From: Trachythela sp. YZ-2020
Lineage: Eukaryota; Cnidaria; Anthozoa; Malacalcyonacea; Clavulariidae
Length of the DNA: 64,000 bases
Direction of reading: 5' to 3'
NCBI GenBank assembly: GCA_016169945.1
Contig: JADLSH010000217.1
Location: forward strand, 2,046,001 to 2,110,000
Under the pieces are notes generated by a model. That model searched no databases, was not told the origin of the DNA, and was given only the letters and a program-made list of their open reading frames with translations. Positions within the stretch are counted from its first letter, which is position 1. Every line of letters starts with the position of its first letter. This document shows positions 11,885-23,500 of this stretch, piece by piece. Made by a program: the position numbers and the translations under genes.

Positions 11885-12035
11885 CCAGGCAGTTGCCTTT
11901 GAGATCGTTGGAGAAAAATATAATGCAAAAGCCTGGGGGTTGCATGTGGGCTGGATGAAGAAAAAAATATGCAAAATCCCGGGGGCATCATGTGTGCTGG
12001 ATGGAGAAAAATAAAATGTAAAACCCCTTGCTACT
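11885..12035. repeat. three imperfect tandem units of about 50 bp
   Basis: The pattern TGGAGAAAAATA-AATGCAAAA-CCTGGGGG-TGCATGTG-GCTGGATG recurs three times with drift. The short ORFs on both strands here are repeat-driven. Confidence 0.5.
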
Positions 12036-13560
12036 TAATAAATGCTACTTAAATCCATACAAGCAACCCACAACACAATAAATGGTATGAACTAAAAATT
12101 TAACATAAAAATACCCCTTTGCTTCAAGGGTAAAACTGAGTTTATAACACGAAATTTTAGGTGGTTCGTACAAACAAATTGGCAAATTGTGAAACATACA
12201 GGTTGCTGTTTGCTGAGATAATGCATTACACAGTACAAGGAAGTTAAGTTGTTTTCTTAATAAATTGGGTGTATTTTATCGTTTTGCATGCCAAATTTTC
12301 ACGATGTGAACTGTGAAATACTGAAATAATTCACGTCTCTTACCTATTCATACCGGCTTCAAATATCGTCTTCGTCCACATTTCTCGACGTTTTAATCTT
12401 TGTTTGTTGTCTTTTACGGATGGGAATAACGTGTACGTCTTTCACATATTTGGATAAATGGTCAAAAGTTTAAAAAATATGTGGAAATGTCGAAAGCAAC
12501 GAGAATTTACAGCACAAAGCTAAGACATTTTTGCAAAACCCGGAGGTTGTGAAGATTGTAGGGGCTCAAAATGAGCAATGGTCAATGGAAATTACCATAG
12601 TCAACTAGAACCAGTGGCGTCAGAAAATGCCAAAATCCGCCATGTTTTTGCCGACACTTTTCTGCTTGGCTGACATTAGCACCCGTTCCTCCAGTAACAG
12701 TATAGCTCAGTGGTAGATATCAAATAGTAACATTACGTCACTTTAAAATAGCTGTCGCTGATTGCCTCGTTGAATTTCATTACATTAGATATTCGATAGC
12801 AATATATATATGTGCTAGGGCAGATTCAAAAAGCAGGCCATGGGTATAATAGCTATAACGGTCCTGAAGATTGCGAACTTGTAGGTATTTTCATATTAAA
12901 CAATCTATGGGAAAAGTTTGCAAAGAAAATATTGAGCTAATTTAAATAAAGTTACTGGCTAATTTAATATTGATAGCTCTAGCGACCAACATTTCGAGCG
13001 AATTTTGAAAGTTTCGTGTTTAACGCTTAACTCAATGCGTGAATCAATAAACTTTTTTATATGTATCACGGCGGTTATATATATATAAGGTGGTGTAATG
13101 CCAGTGATTTCGTTGATGCTCTGCGACTGTGGTCTGGGACAAGAGTATACTACATTGGAGGGGGTATGCCACAGACCGGTTTCCTACGCCATTGACTTCC
13201 CTCCTCTGTGCTTAATATATCTCTTTTCTGTTGCATTCTTATTGACTATACTTTAATTATAAGTTGCAAGTTACTTCGATCTTATACTTAACTACTTTCT
13301 TAATTCAACCATAATTAGATTTCAACAATTTCTACAATTATTATATTCCATTTTTAGTCCTTTACTGATTATTTTCAAATGCAAACTGTCTATACAACGT
13401 ACCGTAGCTAGCTATTGGCACATACTAATACAATGCAGGTATTATTAAATAGATCGCCTGAACTAACGGGTGCTCGTATACCCATTGCCACCCATTCACT
13501 CATAAAATTATGAAATATATTAGCTAAATGGTTGGTTGATATTGTCTCTATCTTTACTCA
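12036..13560. other. intergenic, no gene supported
   Basis: No convincing exon. A lone A-box-like word (TAGCTCAGTGGTAGA) occurs at about 12703-12717 without a matching B-box. Confidence 0.35.
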
Positions 13561-13561
13561 G

Positions 13562-13674
13562 ATTAGGGATTCTGAAATAGCCAACTCCGGACTACAGACT
13601 GCGGATGGGAACAGGCTGCAGTACTCGGTCAAGTCACATGACTGCTTTGAAGTCACCATAGCCATGCTGCAACG
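13562..13674 (+). CDS. candidate orphan internal exon, unknown protein
   Basis: A 113-base segment is flanked by a strong acceptor (TATCTTTACTCAG) and a strong donor (CG|GTGAGT). It is open in one frame for 37 codons with unbiased, protein-like composition (for example NSGLQTADGNRLQYS and HDCFEVTIAMLQR); the exon is phase 0 in, phase 2 out. It lies on the strand opposite to the kinase gene, about 0.7 kb beyond its stop. I found no partner exon and do not recognise the protein. It might be one exon of a gene extending beyond what I could trace, or a repeat-borne exon. Confidence 0.35.
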
Positions 13675-14351
13675 GTGAGTTAGAAAGCTGTTTTACGTAG
13701 TGCTGAGTAGGACAAGATTTGCATGGTCAAGATGTGATTTGTCCAAAATGTGGATTGGTGGCAATGGGTAATTTTTTGTTATAAATAGTTCTTGCATGAA
13801 AACCTCAACAAGGTAATATAGAGGAGAAAAAAGACATATTTCCCGACATACAACTCTCTTAACGAAGAGACTGCGCTCAAACTCGAGAAATGTTTATTTT
13901 TTCTCTTCCAGATTCACTGGCTGAGGTGTTCAACTATCATGTATCACAAGAATTTCTAGTTCTATATTGCAGTTTCGCCCGCGGTTGATAATCAACCTCT
14001 GTTGGCATTTAAGTGTATGGGTTATTATATTGGAATAGTTCTTCTAGTAAGGATTCTAATGGTTTATCCAAATGTTTAGCTTTATAAGTAGTTCAATAAT
14101 TTATATACTAGTTGTAAGTTGTAACGAATTACTACTTGAAACTACGTTTATATTTTATGTCAAATTGGGAGAAATGGTTCGTTTACGTTCTCTTCTTCTG
14201 ATTCAATCAAATCTGGTTTCGTAGGTGTATTTGGACAACTATTCACGATGTCGTCGTTGTTGGTCTACAGTTAATTAAGAAAAAATATTTTGACGATCAT
14301 TTTAGCATGTGGGAACGATTGATGCATCTAAAAGGGCTAAGTAGCCAGATT

Positions 14352-14508
14352 TCAAAAACGCCATGAAACCAAACCAATTGCTAAATATTCCACACAAACC
14401 TTTATCATTTCTTTACAACCATGTATTTCGTACAGCATTTCTTCTAAACTGCGAAAAGTCGGGCGGTCTTTGGGATTTTCATTCCAACACGTAGACATAA
14501 CATTGAAG
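14352..14508 (-). CDS. receptor kinase exon 18: C-lobe end and stop
   Basis: 157 nt including TGA, acceptor TGTTTACAG, phase 2 in. Encodes [19 protein letters not shown], the end of the kinase fold, then about 20 residues to the stop. A possible donor (ATAAAG|GTTTGT) inside could extend the tail to further exons; none was recognised, so the C-terminal tail appears short. Confidence 0.85.
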
Positions 14509-17500
14509 CTGTAAACACAATATCAGTATTAATTCATTTATTTACTTTAGTGTAAGGTTTTGTATCTAAAACAATGGTTTCGTATGCATGACGTACAATA
14601 ATGCGAAATTACGATATATTTAAGACAACCATTTGTATGCAGAATCATTGCAGTACTATAGCCTTCCCCATATTGAACTGGACTTTCTTTCTTAACTTTT
14701 CTGTTACAGTTCTGTTATAGTTTTCCTCGGACATGCGCAATGATTTCATTTATAAATTTGTTTTAAAAAATAAACCATGTAGCGAATTTTGTTAATGGCT
14801 TATGTAATTCATACGGTTTAATTAGAATAGGCTATCTATTTTGGATATCTATCGCGTCACGAGAGTTTACATTTTAATTGGGGTTTTTTATTACAAAATT
14901 TTAGTCACATCTGCTAATTGCTTACTTACATTTCGTTCGGACAATGATTGGGTGGTTCCATTCGTTTTCCACTCGACAAGGATTGATATACTTCATTAGC
15001 ACACATTTCTGGGTAAGGTGTCCCACCTAGAGAAACATATTATACTAATTATTTAACGCAGTGTGTTTTACTGAATGATGGTAAACCCGACATAACGCTT
15101 TAAAAACAAAGCTATATAGAGATTATGTAATCATGTCTTCTCGGCGATAATTGGCTCTGTTTTGAATTGGTGAAATGAACTGAAAATAACGAAATATACT
15201 TACCCAATGTGAAGATTTCCCAAAGTAAAACACCAAATGACCACCTAAATTTAGATACGAAGAAGATTTCATAGCCACAAAACGCTTTCAATTATTTATT
15301 CACAATGTAAATTGGCTTGAAACCGAGAAACCGGAAAACAAATTCAACCCAATCCTTCTGCCATAACTGTAATTGTATATACAAAAAATCTGCAGTCGAA
15401 ATGTTCGCTTGTAAGAAAAGCAAGTCCGACCACAAAATGGGTCCCTTTATCACTTCAAATCGTCAATTTTGAATGCCCTTTACTAAATTGCATGGGCACT
15501 GACCAAAAATATGAACATGTCTCTATATATTTCACATGTTTCTGGTTCTTTTCGATAATAAATGGTGTTAATAACCAATCTCAAAAACAATTGTACTTAC
15601 ACGTCAGACTTCTCAGTAAATATTGAATCTCTAATAGACTCGATAGCCATCCATTTTAAAGGAACCAATCCCTAGAAATGAACAATTCTACAAATCACGA
15701 ACTGTTTTTGTTTGTCGAAAAAAGGTAGGTGCAAGAAAGCACTATCGATGACTAGGAGTATTCTCTAGGTATCTGGTCTTATAATAGCATGCATGTACTG
15801 TAATATGAAGATGTATTTAAAATCACTTCGATATTTTCTGCCATCAATATGATTAAATTGCTATGATCATAAACCAAACCAACCATGAAAATCTTAAATT
15901 GGATTTTTTTGCATTAGCTCATTCCAAACTGTCCTATTACAAGAGGAGAAATCGGAGACTCCAACGGTGATTACTCTAGCATAGTAGATCCTTTTCTGAT
16001 GAATGCATGTGAACATATGTAGGACGAAAGCATGGTTCCAACTTGGGCGTGAAGGGGTTTCATCTATATCGGCATCAATAAAGAATGATTTGCCTAGAGC
16101 ACACGAAACACGTCTAGATAAAATCATTGTTATTACAGGTCATTGACAATGCCTTGTTCCCAAGACCTACGATCAAGGTGATACTTTTCTTAACCATAGT
16201 GCCAAAAACATGTTTTTGACTAAAAATGATGCGTTGTTGTTCCTTTTGGAGTTAAACAGTGGTAATATGGAGTTAAAGCAACGCACATTGAAGTTTACTG
16301 TTGTATAGCGTAAGCGACACTCACTCCCTAAATCAAGCATGCTAGCTAATGGCACATATATTTTGTTGAGTCACTACACTCTATCACAGAATAGGAAATG
16401 ACCAGAAAGGCCACTCAGCAGTGCAACGTGACACCCTATTTTTATGCAGTTATCTGGCCAGAATAATGGCGGACCAGCCAGTTCAGCGTGTTTATTGGTC
16501 AGAACTGAAATGCAATTGACTGGCTAGAATAATGGTAATGAACATGCGTAATGCGACAAGCGCAGCGTATCTATGACTGTATTCATGTCTTGCAGGCTGG
16601 AGAGAATATTACGTCACGATAAATAATCCGCCATTTTGTGTGGAGGAAATCATCACGGTGTTCCAGATAGCAGCGTTAATACCTGATTAAATTTGGCAGT
16701 AAATGGCCTTTCTAAATTCTCGCACAAAGGCAATAAACTCAGCTTTACTTTGACGGCTAGTTGACGGCATGTGACCCATAGTTTGTTTACAATTATAGTT
16801 TTAAATGTTTGCCAACAAAATGGCGCAAGACAAACAAAAAATTACTTTATGTATTGCGACGTCAATTGCAAGACCTGAATACAAGAATCGTTAACCACTG
16901 GCTTTTAACATGAATATTAAAGTTGGTTAGTTTATATCTATTTGATTTCCACAGTTGGAACTGTTGACCCACTTGTTAACAGGTAGCAAGAGACAACAAA
17001 GGTAAACTGAAATGAAAGGTTGAAAACTTACTGTCGACGTTTTTAAATATTCTTGATATTGATAAACATCTCTTGCCAAGCCAAAGTCTCCAACTTTTGC
17101 TTTATATTCATGTCCAATGAGGATGTTTCGTGCAGCCAGATCTCGATGAATTATCTACGAGATCAATAGGAAGATTAATAACACTAGCAGAGAATATTTG
17201 ATTATTTATTTATTCGCTTTCCAACAGTAGGATTCACGGTAAAGACAATGGAGAACAAAATCTTTTATTATGTCACATCGTAATTTTAATAATTTTATTC
17301 TGCACTTTTCAACACTATCTCTCTACGATTATACATGTACGAAAACAGATATAGAGACTATATAACTAATTGCATGCATGATAATATACGTATAGGTTAT
17401 CACATGAGGGGTGAGGTGATATCAGTTTTATCGCTCTCGTGACGATATCATAATTCTCACGAGTGAGCGCAGTTTTTTACATACTTGTGCCTTTATCAGG

Positions 17501-20500
17501 CTTCAAGTATTGAAATATGGGACATATTAAAGAATGAGCTTCCTTTACCAAGGCTTTTCAGATACTTTTGCATGGCTTTAAGTGCTTCTCGGACTTTGTT
17601 GAACAAGGTGAAGGGGATTTAACTCGTTACTCAGCCAGGGTAGTCCTTTTCTTTTATGTATCAATTAAAATGAGCGAAGTATCCGTAAAGACAGAAGTTC
17701 GTAGTTCGTACTCTCCGTCTGGTTTTCGTATGTTGATGAAAAGCCATGAAATTGTCCATAACCTACGGTCCTATAACTTCTAAGACGTCATCCGTATTAT
17801 GCTTTTCTTATTCTACCCCTGACGTTCTTATTTTGGTATTTGAATTTTTATTTTCAACGATAAACTAGTCTACTGACACATTCTGAAATCTCACAGGCGG
17901 CGGCCATCTTGAATGTTTTGAGATGGACAAAAAGGGATATCAGTGACAAAAAACGATATATCAGTGACAAAAAAACGATATCAGTGACAAAAAAACGATA
18001 TCAGTGACATATCGTCTTTATGTCACTCTGTTATCGCCCTGATAAAGGCACAAGTATGTGATAAATATTATTAACAGTTTCTTTGTAATGAACGACATTA
18101 TCAGTGTTTTACAAATTCTGATTCTCTATACGTTGATTGTTGTGCTGAGTCTGTTGTCATAAAAAGGATATATAATTAGGTCATATGTCAGGACGATCTT
18201 GATATCGCAAGGAATTCCATAAATAACATCCTATTAAGGTAAAATGCTCTGAAGAGAGACTTTTTCATAGGTTTGGACGAAACGACCAACGAACTGATTT
18301 AATTAATTGACTTATCCTTTTCAGAGAAGCTCCCTAAGGTACCCTTCGCTTCCTACAGACAAACCCATATATGCGGCTGTATCTCTGTAATGGCGACAGG
18401 GTAGAAATATCTGGCATATATTTTGCAATATACAATTTTTAACTACATGGTGCAGAAAATTACCTTCCGGGAGATCAAAAATGTCATTCCCTTTGCAATT
18501 TGCCAAGCAAAATACATCAAATTTTTTGGACCAAAACCTTGCGAAAGGTCTGTCATTAAAGACTCTTCCTCCAAGCTGTACAGATTCCGTCTGTCTCTTA
18601 AGAATTCTCGGAGATTTCCATTTGGACAGTATTCCATAATAATCCACATGTTCGAACCTTTACCTGTTGAAAATTATGAGTGATATTGGGCAAAGTATGG
18701 TAGGCAATGCAATATCTCGACTCAATTACACTTTCTACATTAAAAAGTTAGGGTAGCGTTGATATGATGCTTTATTCTATGATGTTTTTCGTTCAATAAG
18801 AAAACTGATAGTTTTGTACTCTCATTTTAAGTATAATAAGTATCATTCGAAAGCATTCCTAACGACGTGCATTATTGATTTACCAAATATGTCCTCAAAC
18901 ATTTTAACTCATATAAAAGAGTATTTCCTATGGACATTTGGTAATAACTAAAACTGGTTCTTATTAATAATATTTTTTGCTAAACAGGCATATAGGTTCC
19001 ACTGCAGAAAATGCAATAGAGAGCAGTATATGATCGTGTATAGGAGCAACCCCTCGCTACGGCCAAACAATTCTATATAGTTCCCAGACATTGTTTCATT
19101 CCGCTGGACTGCCCGAAGTGAGCCCTGGTTCGCTTCAACAATTCATGGTAACACAGACGGTATATCTCTTTTTCGAAAGTAGGAAACGACAAAAGATTTC
19201 TATTCTATTTATACAATTATTTATTTCCAAAATATGCTATGTAGTTAAGTTACAATGCATTCTATATGCTTCGACTTAATATACAATTCCTGCATTTTGT
19301 CGGTTCTCTGGTGAAATCTATTGCTTTCCTGTTAATTTAATAAAGTTTTTTGATAACATAAAATTAAATAGGGTAATTTGAAAAACTCACTGCAGCTAGA
19401 CTGAAAATAACTGACAAATCGTGTATAACTGAGGTCTAAGCAACAACTGTTTAAAGAAAAAAATACATCAGCAATTCAAAACAAACATTTCACGGATGTA
19501 AATAGTGAGCGAACTAGTACACTCGCATTCGGGCTATCTCGGGGATTAGAGAAGGAAGAAGTAGTTGCTTACCTTTTGTACAAGCACCTAGTATGTTTAC
19601 TATATTCTCGTGTTCACCAACATGAATCAAAATCTTCAGCTCAGACTGCAAATCGACGATATTGCTTCGATCATAATTTTCTGCAACAAGAATTAAGGGC
19701 TAATGGCAATCACCACAGTTCCCCATACCTAGTGTCCAGTGATAACCAATCTGTGCAGTGATAACTAATGTGTGCAGTGATAAAGTGAAAGTGTGCAGTA
19801 ATAAAATTAAAAGTTTCAATATACCAGTAGTAATATGCAGGCCTGACAACCCCCTTTGTGGGGGGCGCAAGAGGCTGCATGATCATTAGCATATGAGTTG
19901 GCGCATCATCATTAGGATATGAGGGGTGCCGCATGATCATTAGCGCTATTCATTATGCAATTCGCTCCTACTCCTTTGAGACCTCATTAATATGACGTCA
20001 CAGGATCAGGTAAGTTTGGGCGAACCAGTGAACTCTTGGCAAAGTTTGCTGAACTCAGCATACCGTTTTATAAATACGTCACAATAGCTACGCGTCCCTA
20101 TATATTTTGCCAAGCGTTCAATCAATCAATCAAACGTTCAATCAAATACAATTGCTTTGTATTTCGCTCGTAGAAAAGATATACAATGGCTCGTCAACAT
20201 CAGGAGCATATTTCGTAAGTTGATTTTGTATCTAATGAAATGTTTCCTAGACAACCAACATAGCGACACTTTACCTAATGAGTGTACAAAGTTTCAAGCG
20301 TTTACTTAGTAAAGTCTATATACAAGCGTTTATTTAGTAAAGTCTATATACAAGCGTGATTTACAAGCACATACAAACATTGTATATAAACACCTAGCGG
20401 TTGCTATGTAGGTTGTGAGTCATTAGTTAATCATTAGTGGTGATTAGCGGTGATACAATGTACATACAACACATACATAATTAAATTTTAAAACACTTTT

Positions 20501-23500
20501 ATTGGCTCAAATATTTTTTTCGAGGTGAATAAGGTCTACTTCTAAGAGCATATCGTTTAGGTGTCTTTTGTATCTACAAACAGTTATCATATTCTCGTCT
20601 GTCTTCAGGCGATAATCTTGCAATATCATCAGCTTTCATAGGAATAAATTTCGGTCCGTCGCTCAATAAGAAACGTTCATATCGCTCTCTTTCCGTGCGT
20701 GTCATCATAGCCAGATCACTTTCTTTCCAATTTGCCCAGTGTACCCAATTGTGGAAAAAGTTGCGTTTGAGTTTGGGCCGTTCTCCTTATAGGTTCAGAA
20801 GTTGGTCAAAATACAGCTTGCCTTTCTCAACCGCGATAAGTTGTGGTGCTTCAATAATCTGTTTCATTCGCTGCTCGTTGTTGTGCATTGAATTTGCAAG
20901 GGTTGGTTGGTGATAGGATTCTTTCCGCACATATTCGACTAAAACCTCAGCTTTGTCTGGTGGTACATTTGTTTCGAGTCGTTGTTGATCATCCGTTGTA
21001 GGATTTAAAACCAACATCATATATCCACGAGGACAGCTCGTAGCCTCTTCATAATTCCTCATGAACTCTCGCACTCTGGCAGGATGAATTTGTCTTACAA
21101 GCATAGAGATTCGTTGCCTATTTCCTGGTGATTCAAAAAGCACGATATAATGTGCGTTGAGACTAATATTTCTCATACAATGTAAATGACCTACAAATTT
21201 CTGTGATTATTCCCTTTTGTGAAAGGATCAGCTATCCGTTTGTCCTAGCCCGATCGTACCATAAATTCATCTAGTACGATCAAATTGCGTTGTGACACAT
21301 CTATGTAATCTGCTTTGTTGATATCTTCAGGTATCCCTTGTTGAATTATATTCCAGGCATTATTCTCATCATATCAAAATACTTTGTGTACATCCTGCTA
21401 CGATACACATAAAGGGGTGTTGCAGACCTGTGGTAGATTTGCCAAGGATGGTATTCAGTTTTTGTCCATCTATACGCCCATCATGAAAGGTTCTTTTGTG
21501 ACATGCACGATTACTTGATGTCGAGAATGACTTTCCACAAACCTCATAATGATAAGACATGTTTACTCTACGGTCATTAAACGTCAAATAAAATGATGCG
21601 TAATGTATCTCACTGTTTATCTGATTGCCTACGTTCAAATTTTCAATGATTTAATCTTAAGATTCAATGAGTCAATCTTAGGATTCAATGATTCAACCTT
21701 AGGATATTCAATGATTCACTCTTAGGATTCAACGATTCAATCTTCAGATTCAATGATTCAATCTTAGGATTCAATGATTCAATCTTATTATTCAATGATT
21801 CAATCTTAGGATTCAACTATTAAATCTTAGGATTCAATGACTCACTCTTAGGATTCAATGATTCACCTTTAGGATTCAATGATTCAATATTAAGATTCAA
21901 TGATTCAATCTTAACATTCAATGTTGCACTCTTACGATTCAATTATTCAATCTTAGGATTCAATGATTCACTCTTAGGATTAAACTATTCAATCTTAGGA
22001 TTCAATGATTTAATCTTGGGATTCAATGATTCACTCTTAGGATTAAATTATTCAATCTTAGGATTCAATGACTTAATCTTGGGATTCAATGATTCACTCT
22101 TGGGATGCAATGATTCACTCTTGGGATTCAATGATTCACTCTTGGGATTCAATGATTCGCTCTTGGGATGCAATGATTCAATCTTAGGATTCAATGATTC
22201 AATCTTATGATTCAATGATCCACTCTTAGGATTCAATGATTCAATCTTAGGATTTAATGATTCACTCTTAGGATGCAATGATTCAATCAATCATAACGAA
22301 CCAATTTACTTGACGTTTATTGATAGTAGGGTAAACATGACTTATCATTGTGAGGTTTGTAAAAATTCATTCTCAAAATCAAGTAATCGTACACGTCACA
22401 AAAGAACCTTTCAAGATGGGCGTATGGATGGACGAAAACAGAATTCCATCCTTCGCAAATCTACCACAGTTCTGAGAGTTCGTGCGCAGTGATGTGGAAG
22501 CAAGTAGCCGTCGTCATGGGTACTTGATGTTTGTTTTAAAACCTACAACGGATGATCAACAACGACTCAAAAAAAATGTACTGCCATGCGAAGCTGGTGC
22601 TTTACTCGAAAATGTTCGGAAGCTGTCCTATCTCCAACCACCCTTGCAAATGCGATGTATAACATCAAGCAGCGAATGCAACAACTTACCGCGGTTGAGA
22701 AAAGCAAGCTGTATTCTGACCAACTTAATCGATTTCTTACTTTAAAAAAAGAAGATGGATTTTCCGGTCCACCTTCCTGCAATTTTTGAAACACCAGATA
22801 TCGTTGAACCGCAAACCGCTCCTGAACCTATGGAGATAACACCACCTAAGGCTCTTCCCCTAAGCCTGGCTTTCTCACACCACCACCAACACAAGGAGAA
22901 CGGCCCAAGCTTAAACACACACGGCTGATTGGAAGGAGAGTGATCTGGCTATGATGCATGACATACAAAGAAAGAGAGCGATATGAACGTTTCTTATTGA
23001 GGGACAGAGCGAGATATATTCCTACGAAAGCTGAAGATATTGCGAGATTATCACCGGAAGACAGACAAGGATATGAGAAATCTTTAAAGATAAGAAAGAC
23101 ACGTAAACGATACGCTTGAAACTTTGTAAACTTATTAGGTAAAGAGTTGCTATATTGGTTGTCTAAGAACAACTTCACTAGATACAAAATCAACTTACCA
23201 AATATTCTCCTGATGTTGACGAGCCATTGTATTTTTTGCGATGAGCGAAATACAAAGCAATATAGCCAGAGAGTTGTTGTTGTGATCGTTGTCGAAAGGG
23301 ACTGTGTTTGCATGGAAAACAACGCTTGGCAAAATATATAGGGACGCTTAGCTATTGTGACGTATTTACAAAATAATTATGCTGATTTCAGCAAAACTTA
23401 GAGTTCACTGGCTCGCACAAACCTGCCTGGTCTTGTGGCGTCATATTAATGAGGTCTCAAATAAGTAGGACCGAATTGCATAATGAATAACGCTAATGAT

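Noticed and set aside
12703..12717. tRNA A-box-like TAGCTCAGTGGTAGA
   Set aside because: No B-box or acceptor stem at the proper distance.
15975..16035. CTGATGA ... CGAAA hammerhead-like pattern
   Set aside because: The bases that should close stem II do not pair and there is no clear stem I/III.
18321..18647. Minus-strand ORF of 108 codons overlapping a kinase exon
   Set aside because: Other frame of kinase exon 13 and its intron; the kinase frame with splice sites explains the locus.
22016..22290. ORFs with repeating GFNDSLL / ESLNPK heptapeptides
   Set aside because: They are products of a 21-bp minisatellite open on both strands.
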